DNA of 64,000 nt from Ruegeria pomeroyi (GTDB lineage: Bacteria; Pseudomonadota; Alphaproteobacteria; Rhodobacterales; Rhodobacteraceae): NCBI RefSeq assembly GCF_021405525.1, contig NZ_JAGQAG010000001.1, positions 1,736,001 through 1,800,000 of the forward strand, in the 5' to 3' direction. This document shows, in pieces, positions 44,926 through 54,637 of this stretch; the first letter of the stretch is position 1; the number at the start of each line of letters is the position of its first letter. A model generated the notes under the pieces. The model was not told the origin of the DNA, ran no database searches, and saw only the letters and a program-made list of their open reading frames with translations. A program made the translations under genes and the position numbers.

Positions 44926-45525
44926 ATGGCTTTTGAACTTCCCGACCTTCCTTATGCACATGATGCGCTGGCTTCCAAGGGCATGAGCGCCGAGACGCTG
45001 GAATATCACCACGACTTGCACCACAAGGCCTATGTCGACAACGGCAACAAGCTGATCGCCGGGACCGAGTGGGAATCGAAGTCGATGGAAGAGATCATCA
45101 CCGGCACCTACAACAAGACCGCCGTGGCGCAGAACGGTATCTTCAACAACATCAGCCAGCTGTGGAACCACAACCAGTTCTGGGAAATGATGGGCCCGGG
45201 CGAGAGCAAGATGCCGGGCGAACTGGAAAAGGCGCTGGTCGAGAGCTTTGGCTCGGTCGACGAGTTCAAGTCGCAGTTTTCCGCCGCAGGTGCTGGTCAG
45301 TTCGGTTCGGGCTGGTGCTGGCTGGTCAAGAATGCCGACGGTTCGCTAGCGGTGACCAAGACCGAGAACGGCGTCAACCCGCTCTGCTTTGGTCAGACCG
45401 CGCTGCTGGGCTGTGATGTGTGGGAGCATTCCTATTACATCGACTTCCGCAACAAGCGCCCTGCATACCTGTCGAACTTCCTCGACAATCTGGTCAACTG
45501 GGAAAACGTCGCCTCGCGCATGTAA
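44926..45525 (+). CDS. Superoxide dismutase, Fe/Mn type
   Basis: A 199-residue enzyme that disproportionates superoxide. Metal ligands: His in LEYHHDLHHKAY near residue 27, His in SQLWNHNQFWEMM near 80, and Asp/His in GCDVWEHSYYIDFRNKRPAY near 160. The sequence favours the iron form (QFGSGWCWLVKNADG, no obvious Mn signature), but metal choice cannot be decided by reading. The ATG at 44926 gives the canonical MAFELPDLPYAHDAL start. A strong terminator follows. Confidence 0.92.
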   Translation: MAFELPDLPYAHDALASKGMSAETLEYHHDLHHKAYVDNGNKLIAGTEWESKSMEEIITGTYNKTAVAQNGIFNNISQLWNHNQFWEMMGPGESKMPGELEKALVESFGSVDEFKSQFSAAGAGQFGSGWCWLVKNADGSLAVTKTENGVNPLCFGQTALLGCDVWEHSYYIDFRNKRPAYLSNFLDNLVNWENVASRM

Positions 45526-45551
45526 CCTTGCGCAAGGTTTGACTGTTCAGG

Positions 45552-45580
45552 CCCGGTCCCCGTTCGGGGACCGGGTTGTT
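45552..45580 (+). terminator. Terminator after superoxide dismutase
   Basis: A perfect 10-bp stem CCCGGTCCCC / GGGGACCGGG around a GTTC tetraloop, followed by TTGTT. Confidence 0.85.
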
Positions 45581-45618
45581 ACATGTAGCGCAGACGTGAT
45601 GACCTGCATTGCGACATC

Positions 45619-45691
45619 GGGGCGCTGCCCCGCCTACAAAATTCGTCGAATTTTGTAGGGCCCCCCGGAGTATTTTGAGCGAAACGAAGGA
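45619..45691 (-). repeat. Intergenic hairpin element, copy A
   Basis: On the minus strand it runs from the selO stop through a CCTTCGTTTCGC-like stretch and AAATACTCCGGGGGG, then an 11-bp stem (CTACAAAATTC / GAATTTTGTAG, GTC loop, 45634-45658), then a GGGGCGCTGCCCC stem (45619-45631). Copies B, C and D share this layout. Likely works as a terminator for selO and for convergent sodB transcription. Confidence 0.75.
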
Positions 45692-47110
45692 TCAGGTTCC
45701 GCAGAACGTGGCGGGGACGATCTCGCTTGTCGTTGGCGGGCGGGTCAGGTCGAAATGATCGGGCTGATCCTCGTAAGGGCGGGCAAGTACCGTGTTGAGC
45801 CGCTGGAAGAGGGTATAGTCGCCTTCGACCGCCGCCGCGATCATCTGTTCGATACGGTGATTGCGCGGGATGAAGGCGGGATTGATGCTGCGCATCACCG
45901 CCTCGGGGGCGGCCTCTTGCGTGATGCGCTGTCGCCAATCCGCGGCCCAGCTGTCATAGGCGACGGGATCGGTGAAATGATCGCGTGCTCGATCGCTGCC
46001 AAGAGTGCGGAACGTGTTGGTGAAATCGGCCTGTTCGCGTGCCATGCGGGTGAGCAGATCGGTCACAAGCGGTTTGTCCGTTTCCCTTGGGGCGGAAATG
46101 CCGATCTTGGCGGCAAAGACGCGTAACCACTCGCGCTCCAGCAGGGCGGGCATGGCATGCACGATCTCAGTGGCTTCTTCGACGGCGGCCTCTTTGTCCT
46201 CGGCCTGCTGGATCAGTGCGGTCGCCAGCTGTGCCAGGTTCCAGACCGCGATATCGGGTTGGTTGGAATAGGCATAGCGCCCGTAGCGGTCGATCGAGGA
46301 ATAGACAGTGTCGGGGTGATAGGTATCCATAAAGGCGCAGGGACCATAGTCGATGGTCTCGCCCGCGATCGAGCTGTTGTCGGTATTCATCACCCCGTGG
46401 ATGAAGCCCACCCCCATCCAGGCCGCGATCAGCCGCGCCTGGGCATCGCGTACCGCCGCAAGCAGACCCATAGACCCTTGGGTCTCTGGGTAGTGGCGGG
46501 CGATGGCGTAATCCGTCAGCCGTTTCAGATACGCAATCTCGCCGCGTGCGGCAAAGACCTGGAACGTGCCCACCCGCAAATGGCTCTGCGCCACCCGTGT
46601 CAGCACCGCGCCGGGCAGGGCGCTCTCGCGCCGCACCGTCTCGCCGGTTTCGACCGCCGCCAGCGCGCGGGTGGTGGGGATGCCAAACGCGGCCATAGCC
46701 TCGCTCACCACATATTCGCGCAGCACCGGGCCAAGCCAGGCCCGTCCGTCGCCGCCCCGTGAATAAGGCGTGCGGCCCGCGCCTTTGAGCTGGATGTCGC
46801 GGCGGATACCGTCGCTGCCCAGCACCTCGCCCAACAGGATCGCGCGCCCGTCGCCCAGTTGCGGGTTGTAATTGCCGAACTGGTGCCCGGAATACAGCTG
46901 GGCCAGCGGCTCGGCGCCTTGCGGAACGGCGTTACCGGCAAAGACCTGCGCCATCTCCTCGACCTCGCCGGGGGCGATGCCCAGAAGGCGGGCCAGATCG
47001 GTGTTGAAGGCAACGAGGCGTGGCGCGCGCACCGGCTGGGGGGCCTGCGCGGTATAGAAACCACCCGGCAGGCGGGCATAGCTGTTGTCGAAGGGGATCG
47101 CGATTGTCAT
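45692..47110 (-). CDS. selO: Protein adenylyltransferase SelO (YdiU family)
   Basis: A 472-residue pseudokinase-fold enzyme that AMPylates proteins in redox control. Family marks: FDNSYARLPGGFYTAQAPQP start, NAVPQGAEPLAQLYSGHQFG near residue 65, DIQLKGAGRTPYSRGGDGRA near 105, and the active-site HGVMNTDNSSIAGETIDYGP near 240. Unlike many homologues it ends FCGT, with no visible Sec residue or extra C-terminal cysteine motif beyond that Cys. The ATG at 47110 begins MTIAIPFDNSY; the frame before it extends over the opposite gene. Confidence 0.92.
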   Translation of the reverse strand: MTIAIPFDNSYARLPGGFYTAQAPQPVRAPRLVAFNTDLARLLGIAPGEVEEMAQVFAGNAVPQGAEPLAQLYSGHQFGNYNPQLGDGRAILLGEVLGSDGIRRDIQLKGAGRTPYSRGGDGRAWLGPVLREYVVSEAMAAFGIPTTRALAAVETGETVRRESALPGAVLTRVAQSHLRVGTFQVFAARGEIAYLKRLTDYAIARHYPETQGSMGLLAAVRDAQARLIAAWMGVGFIHGVMNTDNSSIAGETIDYGPCAFMDTYHPDTVYSSIDRYGRYAYSNQPDIAVWNLAQLATALIQQAEDKEAAVEEATEIVHAMPALLEREWLRVFAAKIGISAPRETDKPLVTDLLTRMAREQADFTNTFRTLGSDRARDHFTDPVAYDSWAADWRQRITQEAAPEAVMRSINPAFIPRNHRIEQMIAAAVEGDYTLFQRLNTVLARPYEDQPDHFDLTRPPTTSEIVPATFCGT

Positions 47111-47162
47111 GGGGCCAAGATATGCTGGACGGAACAAAAGACCAGCCCCAAGCGAGGACCCC

Positions 47163-47594
47163 ATGACCGCAGATATGCACGCCGAAGACATCATCCGCCG
47201 ACTGGAGCTGGAACCGCACCCCGAGGGTGGCTGGTACCGGCAGACCTGGATTGCACAGAATCCGGGCCGTGCCAGTGGCACCTGCATCTATTTCCTGCTG
47301 AAATCGGGCGAGCGCAGCCATTGGCATCGAGTCGATGCCACCGAGATCTGGCTTTGGCATGCCGGTGCGCCGCTGGTCCTGTCGATGAGTGAGTCCGATA
47401 CCGGCCCCGCCAGCGATCACATGCTGACGCCCGATCTGAACGCGGGCGCGCCGCAGCTGATCGTGCCGTCGGGCTGGTGGCAGGCGGCGCGAAGCACGGG
47501 TGAATATACGTTGGTCAGCTGCACCGTCTCGCCAGGCTTCCGGTTCGAAGGCTTTGAACTGGCGCTGCCGGGGTTTGACATTCCGCGTGCCTGA
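47163..47594 (+). CDS. Cupin-5 (DUF985) family protein
   Basis: A 143-residue beta-barrel protein. Typical DUF985 traits: MHAEDIIRRLELEPHPEGGW, then YRQTW; CIYFLLKSGERSHWHRVDAT near residue 40 with metal-type histidines; EIWLWHAGAPL, and the later VPSGWWQAARS and LVSCTVSPGFRFEGFELA near 115. Function is unproven; some members are proposed sugar or small-ligand binders. GAGGA is upstream. It diverges from selO with 52 bases between starts. Confidence 0.9.
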   Translation: MTADMHAEDIIRRLELEPHPEGGWYRQTWIAQNPGRASGTCIYFLLKSGERSHWHRVDATEIWLWHAGAPLVLSMSESDTGPASDHMLTPDLNAGAPQLIVPSGWWQAARSTGEYTLVSCTVSPGFRFEGFELALPGFDIPRA

Positions 47595-47632
47595 TGGGGG
47601 CGGTACCGCCGGAGGGGCGGCACCCTGGGCGA

Positions 47633-48895
47633 TCAGGCCGCCTTGCGCGCGGCGCCGCGGCCACGACCGCCGCGCCGCCGGCGATTGCCGCCGCCACCGC
47701 CGGGCTTGCCTCCATTGCCGCCGGACCCCTTGCGGGAGGCCGGTTTGGCCGGATCCTCGATCGGTTGCCAGGGGCGACCCGAGGCGATCGGGATCGACGC
47801 CTTCATCACCTTCTGGATGGCGGCCAGTTCCTCCATCTCGTCAGGCGCGCAAAAGGCCACCGCCGCGCCGTCCTTGCCCGCCCGCGCGGTGCGGCCGATC
47901 CGGTGCACATAGGCATCGGGCACATTGGGAAGTTCATAGTTGTAGACATGTTTCACGTCGGGGATGTCCAGACCGCGCGCGGCCACGTCGGTGGCCACCA
48001 GCACCCGCACATCCGCCGATTTGAAAGCGGCGATAGCGCGGTCGCGCTGGCCCTGGCTCTTGTTGCCATGCACGGCGGCGGTGGCGAACCCGGCTTTTTC
48101 CAACGTCTTCGACAGTTTCTCGCAGCCCCATTTGGTACGGCCGAACACGATGGCGCGCTCGTCGCGATGGGTATCGAGCAATTCGATCAGCAAGTCGGTC
48201 TTGGCCGCCTTGGCGATGAAATGCACCACCTGTGTCACCTTGTCGGCGGCCTTGCCCGGGGGCGAGACCTCGATCCGTCGCGGGCTGTTGAGATAGCTCT
48301 GCGCGATCTCGTTCATCAGCTTGGGCATGGTGGCCGAGAACAGCATGGTCTGGCGCTCTTTCGGCAGAACCGCCGCGATCTTGCGCAGCGCGTGGATGAA
48401 GCCGAGGTCGAGCATCTGGTCGGCCTCGTCCAGCACGAGGAAGGAGCAGCTGCCCAGATCGACCGCCTTGCGCTCCATCAGGTCCATCAGGCGGCCGGGG
48501 GTGGCGACGAGGATATCCACGCCGCGTTCCAGCCGCTTGATCTGTGGGTTGATGGACACGCCCCCCACCACGATCGCCACCTTGAGCGGCGTATCCTCGG
48601 TCAGCGCCTTCAGCGTCTCGGCGATCTGTTGCGCCAGTTCGCGGGTCGGGGCCAGCACCAGCCCGCGCACGGTGCCGCGCGCCGGCTTGCGGCCCACCCG
48701 GCCCAGCAGGGTGACCAGCGGCACGCCAAAGGCGGCGGTCTTGCCGGTGCCGGTCTGGGCCAGGCCCATCACGTCATGGCCGTTCAGCGCCTCGGGGATG
48801 GCACGGGCCTGAATCGGGGTCGGTTCGGTGATGCCCATTGCGGTCAGCCGGCTCACCAGGGCGTCATCGAGCCCCATCATGTCAAAATCGCTCAC
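47633..48895 (-). CDS. DEAD-box RNA helicase (RhlE-like)
   Basis: A 420-residue helicase. Q motif and Walker A MGLAQTGTGKTAAFGVPLV near residue 45, PTRELAQQIAETL (Ia), VDILVATPGRLMDLMER (Ib), FLVLDEADQMLDLGF (II, DEAD) near 145, LFSATMPKLMNEI (III), and motif VI HRIGRTARAGKDG near 325. The C-terminal ~60 residues are rich in Gly/Arg, a usual RNA-binding tail of RhlE types. The GTG at 48895 is preferred: AAAGGA is five bases upstream and the protein starts VSDFDMMGLDDALV. It should remodel RNA, helpful in ribosome assembly or cold. Confidence 0.9.
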   Translation of the reverse strand: MSDFDMMGLDDALVSRLTAMGITEPTPIQARAIPEALNGHDVMGLAQTGTGKTAAFGVPLVTLLGRVGRKPARGTVRGLVLAPTRELAQQIAETLKALTEDTPLKVAIVVGGVSINPQIKRLERGVDILVATPGRLMDLMERKAVDLGSCSFLVLDEADQMLDLGFIHALRKIAAVLPKERQTMLFSATMPKLMNEIAQSYLNSPRRIEVSPPGKAADKVTQVVHFIAKAAKTDLLIELLDTHRDERAIVFGRTKWGCEKLSKTLEKAGFATAAVHGNKSQGQRDRAIAAFKSADVRVLVATDVAARGLDIPDVKHVYNYELPNVPDAYVHRIGRTARAGKDGAAVAFCAPDEMEELAAIQKVMKASIPIASGRPWQPIEDPAKPASRKGSGGNGGKPGGGGGNRRRRGGRGRGAARKAA

Positions 48896-49234
48896 AAAAA
48901 TCCTTTCGCGCCGCACCCCAAATGGCACGGCGTCACGAGCGGGTCCGCGGAGCCTCGGATCCGGCAGCCTCATGCCCCGGATCGGTCCAGCGGTTTGCCC
49001 CATGCGTGAATGTGGGAACGGTTGCGCCTGTCCTGTTGCGACCCTTCCTTTGTGGGCCGGGCGGGTTTGCCCCGCACGTCTTTTTCGGTCTGCTCACGCG
49101 GCAGAGGACATTGGCGTTAGCGCCCATGTGGCGGTTCGCGCGGCAAAAGTCAACCGCCCTGCGCCAATCGCGGCTGGCCCTGTGACGCAACAGCATGTAA
49201 ACGGGATTCCCGAATGCCGAGACAGGATGCCCCC

Positions 49235-49648
49235 ATGTCCCAACCGATCATCGCCCGTTGCGAGGCCAAGGGCCTGCGCATGACCGGCCAACGCCGGGTC
49301 ATCGCCCGCGTGCTGGAAGACAGCGACGATCACCCCGATGTCGAGGAGCTCTATGCCCGCGCCTCGGCTCTGGATGCGGCGATCTCGATCGCCACGGTCT
49401 ATCGGACGGTGAAACTGTTCGAGGAGGCGGGCATACTCGACCGGCTGGAATTCGGCGACGGGCGGGCGCGCTACGAGGACGCCGAGCGCGACCATCACGA
49501 CCACCTGATCGACATGAATTCCGGCGCGGTGATCGAGTTCTGCGATCCCGAGATCGAGGCCCTTCAGGAACGGATCGCCGAAAAGCTGGGCTATCGTCTC
49601 AAGGGGCACAAGCTGGAGCTATATGGCGTGCCGATCCGCAAGGGCTAG
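49235..49648 (+). CDS. Fur-family metal-responsive regulator
   Basis: A 137-residue Fur-type repressor. The winged helix covers QRRVIARVLEDSDDHPDVEE and AAISIATVYRTVKLFEEAGI; the metal and dimer part has YEDAERDHHDHLIDMNSGAV near residue 80, with several histidines, and VIEFCDPEIEALQERIAEKL. In alphaproteobacteria such proteins often respond to manganese (Mur) while iron is sensed by others, so I avoid a symbol. The ATG at 49235 has AGGA upstream and gives the usual length. Confidence 0.9.
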   Translation: MSQPIIARCEAKGLRMTGQRRVIARVLEDSDDHPDVEELYARASALDAAISIATVYRTVKLFEEAGILDRLEFGDGRARYEDAERDHHDHLIDMNSGAVIEFCDPEIEALQERIAEKLGYRLKGHKLELYGVPIRKG

Positions 49649-49668
49649 GCATTTCGACGACGGTGGAG

Positions 49669-49745
49669 GGGGGCGCTGCCCCCAGCCTACAAAATTCGTC
49701 GAATTTTGTAGGCCCCCCCCCGGAGTATTTTGGGCGAAATGAAGG
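49669..49745 (-). repeat. Intergenic hairpin element, copy B
   Basis: Same structure as copy A: GGGGGCGCTGCCCCC stem (49669-49683), CTACAAAATTC / GAATTTTGTAG hairpin with GTC loop (49687-49711), then CCCCCGGAGTATTTTGGGCG and a GAAATGAAGGG tail next to the stop of the minus-strand gene at 49750. The hairpin is identical in sequence to copy A. Confidence 0.78.
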
Positions 49746-49749
49746 GACG

Positions 49750-50067
49750 TCAGTCTGCGGGTTTGGCCCGGACCTGACGCATGGCGCCGCCGGTGCCGGT
49801 CACCCGCAGGTTTTCGCCATTGTCCAGCAGTTCGACATCGGCCTTGGCGAGCTTGCCTGCCCAGCCATGTTTGCTGCGCTCCAGTGCCGTGGTCTCAGGC
49901 GCGTTGCTCAGCCGGTCCCAGACCAGCTCGGTGCAATCTCCATTGACCGCGAAATTGCCGTAGATGCCGTGTTCCCTGAATTCAAAGGTGCCGCTTGCCC
50001 AGGGGCAAGCTTCGGCGGTTGTGGCGGTCACGAGGCAGAGCGCGGCATAGGAAAGAAGTCGGGTCAT
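49750..50067 (-). CDS. Small secreted hypothetical protein
   Basis: A 105-residue protein that I do not recognise. The start at 50067 gives a signal peptide (MTRLLSYAALCLVTATTAEA, cleavage near residue 20), then two cysteines (ACPWAS and VNGDCTEL) likely to form a disulfide, and a small beta-rich domain ending TGGAMRQVRAKPAD. It stands alone between the Fur-family gene and an EamA-transporter gene; no operon partner tells its job. Confidence 0.6.
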   Translation of the reverse strand: MTRLLSYAALCLVTATTAEACPWASGTFEFREHGIYGNFAVNGDCTELVWDRLSNAPETTALERSKHGWAGKLAKADVELLDNGENLRVTGTGGAMRQVRAKPAD

Positions 50068-50293
50068 ATCAAATCCAATCCATTGGGGGCCATCACGTGC
50101 CGTTAGCATAGCGCGGATTGGTTCATCGACATAGGGGAAGGCGCGGCGTGGGTGACCCCGTCATCACCGGGGGCGATGGGGCAGTCCACGTCTTTTGATG
50201 ACGGGGGCCGCGATTGCGCTTGCCGTGGCCGCGCGCATGCGCTTTGGCTGAAAGTGGACCCGGCCCCTTGCGGCCAGCGAGAGACCTTGACCT

Positions 50294-51178
50294 ATGAACA
50301 ACGTAAACGGCATCCTGCTGGTTGTCGCCGCGATGGCGGCTTTTTCGATCGAGGACATGTTCATCAAGAAACTGTCCGTCACGGTGCCGATCGGTCAGAT
50401 CCTGCTGGTGCTGGGCGTGTTCTGCGGCGCCACCTTCCTGATCATGGCAGCGGCAACGCGCAAGCGGGTGTTCAGCCGCGCCGCCTGGTCGCCCCTGCTG
50501 CTGATCCGTGCCGCGACCGAGGCGGTAAGCGCGCTCACCTTTGCCACGGCTCTGTCACTGGTTGACCTGTCCACCGTTGCGGCCGTGTTCCAGGCGATGC
50601 CGCTGGTGGTGACGATGGGGGCGGCGCTGTTTCTGGGTGAACAGGTGGGCTGGCGCCGCTGGAGCGCCATCACGGTTGGCTTTATCGGTGTCCTGATGAT
50701 CATCCGCCCCGGCATGGCCGGGTTCCAGCCTGCGCAGCTTCTTGTCGTGGCCTCGGTCATCAGCGTGGCAGCGCGCGATCTGATCACCCGGCGGATCGAC
50801 GCGCATGTAGCCTCGGCGGTGGTGTCGTTCCAGGCCTATCTGGCGTTGATCCTTGGCGGGGGCGGGATACTGTTGGTCTCGGGGACTGCGCTGGTTCCGG
50901 TCGAGCCGGGTCATTGGGGCCCCTATGCGGGCGCGATCCTGTTCGGGGTTCTGGGCTATTACGGCATCGTCACCGCGATGCGGGTGGGCGAGGCCTCGGT
51001 CGTGACGCCGTTCCGCTATACGCGGCTGTTGTTCTCGCTGCTTGCCGGGGTGCTGGTGTTTGGCGAGCGGCCTGATTGGCCCACTCTGGCGGGCGGCGCG
51101 CTGATCATCGGCTCGGGGCTTTACACCTTTCTGCGCGAACGGCGCCTGGCGCGGGAACTGGCCTTTGCAGCGGGGTGA
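50294..51178 (+). CDS. EamA/DMT-family transporter
   Basis: A 294-residue membrane protein with ten hydrophobic segments and two EamA repeats (residues ~5-135 and ~150-285), e.g. ILLVVAAMAAFSIEDMFIKK at the start and LQ-type ends VFGERPDWPTLAGGALIIGS late. Substrate unknown; members export amino acids, nucleosides or other small metabolites. It is well separated from both neighbours and probably monocistronic. Confidence 0.9.
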   Translation: MNNVNGILLVVAAMAAFSIEDMFIKKLSVTVPIGQILLVLGVFCGATFLIMAAATRKRVFSRAAWSPLLLIRAATEAVSALTFATALSLVDLSTVAAVFQAMPLVVTMGAALFLGEQVGWRRWSAITVGFIGVLMIIRPGMAGFQPAQLLVVASVISVAARDLITRRIDAHVASAVVSFQAYLALILGGGGILLVSGTALVPVEPGHWGPYAGAILFGVLGYYGIVTAMRVGEASVVTPFRYTRLLFSLLAGVLVFGERPDWPTLAGGALIIGSGLYTFLRERRLARELAFAAG

Positions 51179-51261
51179 GCGGTCGCGGTGGATTGTTGGC
51201 GCAAACAGCAATTTGTTAGCCCTAACTGCGCGTTTTCGCGCGTGTTAGCGATAGCAGGTGA

Positions 51262-52605
<1,344 letters not shown>

Positions 52606-52616
52606 GACGGCGCAGT

Positions 52617-52735
52617 CAGAAAATCGCAGATTTTCTGAAGACATTTTTTCGCGAAAAAATGGGTGGGGGCGCTGCCCCCGCCGCCCTTTGGGCGGCTCCC
52701 CCAGAGTATTTCGACCAGAAAGAAACCCGTTCTGG
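52617..52735 (-). repeat. Intergenic hairpin element, copy C
   Basis: Between eno and the convergent DUF1330 gene. It has two A/T hairpins (CAGAAAATC / GATTTTCTG at 52617-52637; the perfect palindrome CATTTTTTCGCGAAAAAATG at 52642-52661), then GGGGGCGCTGCCCCC (52665-52679), CCGCCC / GGGCGG, and a CCCCCAGAGTATTTCGACC tail. Related to copies A, B and D, with different A/T hairpins. Serves probably as a two-way terminator. Confidence 0.72.
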
Positions 52736-52777
52736 GAGTGCTTGCCAACGAGTACCTTGCCGAGAGCGGCCATCTGC

Positions 52778-53065
52778 CTAGATGCCATCGACAATGATCA
52801 GATCGGTCTCGGCCGCCTCTTCGCGGACCCGACGCGCGGCCGTATAGGCCTCGGACTCGTAGAAGGCACGGGCCTGTTCGAAGCTGTCGAATTCGACGAT
52901 GATGCAGGTTCCGGTGGCCGCGCCCTCGCGGTGATCGATGTTCGGGTTGCGAACAAGGACCCGGCCGCCGAAGTCCTTGATCGCAGGGCCCGTCATGGAT
53001 TTGAAACGCTCGAACGTTTCGGGGTCGTGGATGCGGATATGGGCGACGATATAAGCTTTGGGAAT
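52778..53065 (-). CDS. DUF1330 family protein, probable ATT start
   Basis: A 95-residue dimeric ferredoxin-like-fold protein: PKAYIVAHIRIHDPETFERF, then IKDFGGRVLVRNPNIDH near residue 32, the TGTCIIVEFDSFEQARAFYE segment near 52, and YTAARRVREEAAETDLIIVD at the end. Function unknown. No ATG, GTG or TTG fits: the strong ribosome site AAGGAGG is six bases before ATT (minus 53065-53063), which aligns with the usual family N-terminus. An ATG 14 codons upstream would put the ribosome site inside the gene. Confidence 0.8.
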   Translation of the reverse strand: MPKAYIVAHIRIHDPETFERFKSMTGPAIKDFGGRVLVRNPNIDHREGAATGTCIIVEFDSFEQARAFYESEAYTAARRVREEAAETDLIIVDGI

Positions 53066-53127
53066 TGAAATCCTCCTTGTGCTATGTCCCGATGTTAGCA
53101 TGCATTGTGACTCGCGGCGGAAACGGA

Positions 53128-53844
53128 ATGATAAAGGCCCTGATCTTCGACGTGTTCGGAACATGCGTGGACTGGCGCGGATCGGTCGCACGTGCGGTTG
53201 CGGCGGTTCTACCGGACATCGACGCGGAGGCCTTTGCGACAGCCTGGCGCGCCGAATACGAACCGGCGATGGCACGGGTCCGGGAAGGCGCGCGGGGCTA
53301 TGTGGCTCTGGACGAGTTGCATCTGGAAAACCTCGACACTGTGGCACGGGCGTTTTCGGTCGACATTCCCGACCGCATGCTACTGAACGCGGCCTGGGAG
53401 CGGCTTGATCCGTGGCCGGATGTGGTCGCGGGGCTGACGCGGCTCAAACGGGAGGTGATCATCGCGCCTTGTTCGAACGGCTCGATCGCCTTGATGACCC
53501 GTCTGGCGCGCCATGCCGGCCTGCCTTGGGATTGCATCCTGGGGGCTGATATCGCGCGCGGGTACAAGCCACAGCCCGAGGTTTATCTGGCCGCTTGCGC
53601 GGCGCTGCGCCTGCCGCCCGAGGCGGTGATGATGGTGGCTGCCCATAACGATGATCTGATCGCGGCGCGGACGGCGGGGCTGCGGACCGGTTTCGTACCC
53701 CGGCCAACCGAGCACGGGCCAGGACAGCGGCGCGATCTCAGCGCGCAGAGCGATTGGGACGTGATCGCACGTGATTTCACCGAGCTGGCCGGGAAGGTCG
53801 CAGCACTTGGGCCCAGTGGCGGGGTCAGCCGCGCAGACGCTTGA
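53128..53844 (+). CDS. Haloacid dehalogenase, type II (HAD superfamily)
   Basis: A 238-residue enzyme with an L-2-haloacid dehalogenase signature: nucleophile LIFDVFGTCVDWRGSVARA near residue 8, APCSNGSIALMTRLARHAGL near 115, YKPQPEVYLAACAALRL near 152 with the conserved lysine and tyrosine, and VMMVAAHNDDLIAARTAGLR near 173. These residues favour true dehalogenases over phosphatases, but the substrate is unproved. Its end overlaps the opposite 88-residue gene by 20 bases. Confidence 0.86.
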   Translation: MIKALIFDVFGTCVDWRGSVARAVAAVLPDIDAEAFATAWRAEYEPAMARVREGARGYVALDELHLENLDTVARAFSVDIPDRMLLNAAWERLDPWPDVVAGLTRLKREVIIAPCSNGSIALMTRLARHAGLPWDCILGADIARGYKPQPEVYLAACAALRLPPEAVMMVAAHNDDLIAARTAGLRTGFVPRPTEHGPGQRRDLSAQSDWDVIARDFTELAGKVAALGPSGGVSRADA

Positions 53845-54091
53845 CGATCAGCCCCACGACCAGTTGAACCACCAGTCCCGCGGCACCGCCACCGACCAGA
53901 CTGCTCACCAGCGTGCCAAGATCGGCGCCACCAGCGCCCATCAGACCACCGAGAAGCTGACCGCCGCCCAATCCACCCAGTGCGCCGGCGATGGCGTTGC
54001 CCATGCCGCCCATATCCGCCTGGCGCATCAGTTTGCCGCCCCCGGTGCCTCCGAGCGCGCCGCCAACGAGCTGAGCGATGATCTGTTCCAT
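53825..54091 (-). CDS. Small glycine-rich hydrophobic protein
   Basis: An 88-residue protein with repeated GGG-type segments (LVGGALGGTGGGKLMRQ, IAGALGGLGGGQLLGGLMG) and a C-terminal hydrophobic stretch (GAAGLVVQLVVGLIVKRL). No family with known function comes to mind. The glycine periodicity suggests helix packing in or near the membrane. The ATG at 54091 has GGAAAC upstream. Confidence 0.55.
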   Translation of the reverse strand: MEQIIAQLVGGALGGTGGGKLMRQADMGGMGNAIAGALGGLGGGQLLGGLMGAGGADLGTLVSSLVGGGAAGLVVQLVVGLIVKRLRG

Positions 54092-54187
54092 GATGTTTCC
54101 CTGTTCGATGCTGTTGCATGTCCAGCCTAGCGGTGTGGGTCGCGCGCAGGTCAGGGGAAAAATCGGTGCGTGAGCGCAGAACACCTG

Positions 54188-54637
54188 TCAGAGGCGTTTG
54201 CTCATCAGCATGTAATCGGGACGCGGCTGGAACCGCGCTCGGGCATAGAGGCGTTGGGCGGCTTCATTGCGGCGGTCGACTTCCAGATGCAGCGCCTTCA
54301 TGCCGGCGGCGGCCAGCGCCTTGGGCAGCTGGCCGAGCACTTCGCTGGCGATACCGCGGCCGCGTACCGCGGGACGCAGCCAGATTTCGTCGATGAATCC
54401 GTCGAGTCCGCCGAATTCGACCGACCAGCCGAAGGTGACGATGATGTAGCCCAGCGGCGCGCGGGCGGGGCCGATCAGGTAGACGCAACCATGCGGAATG
54501 CCCTCAAGTAACGGCTGCAGGGCGTCGCGGCGGGCCTCCTCAGACCCATGCAGACCCTGTTCGGCGTGAAAGGCGCCGACCATGGCGGTCAGCCGGTCGA
54601 GATCCTCGGGACGGGCAAGGTGCAGGGCGGCGCTCAT
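54188..54637 (-). CDS. GNAT-family N-acetyltransferase
   Basis: A 149-residue GNAT protein. The acetyl-CoA site is visible as IDEIWLRPAVRGRGIASEVL near residue 83, and the C-terminal part (LHLEVDRRNEAAQRLYARAR) is typical of RimI-like enzymes. The substrate is unknown. Its ATG overlaps the stop of the nucleoside hydrolase gene (four bases), so both are co-translated. Confidence 0.88.
   Translation of the reverse strand: MSAALHLARPEDLDRLTAMVGAFHAEQGLHGSEEARRDALQPLLEGIPHGCVYLIGPARAPLGYIIVTFGWSVEFGGLDGFIDEIWLRPAVRGRGIASEVLGQLPKALAAAGMKALHLEVDRRNEAAQRLYARARFQPRPDYMLMSKRL

Noticed and set aside
47594-49009. 471-codon plus-strand frame opposite the DEAD-box helicase
   Set aside because: Shadow frame; the minus strand has every helicase motif.
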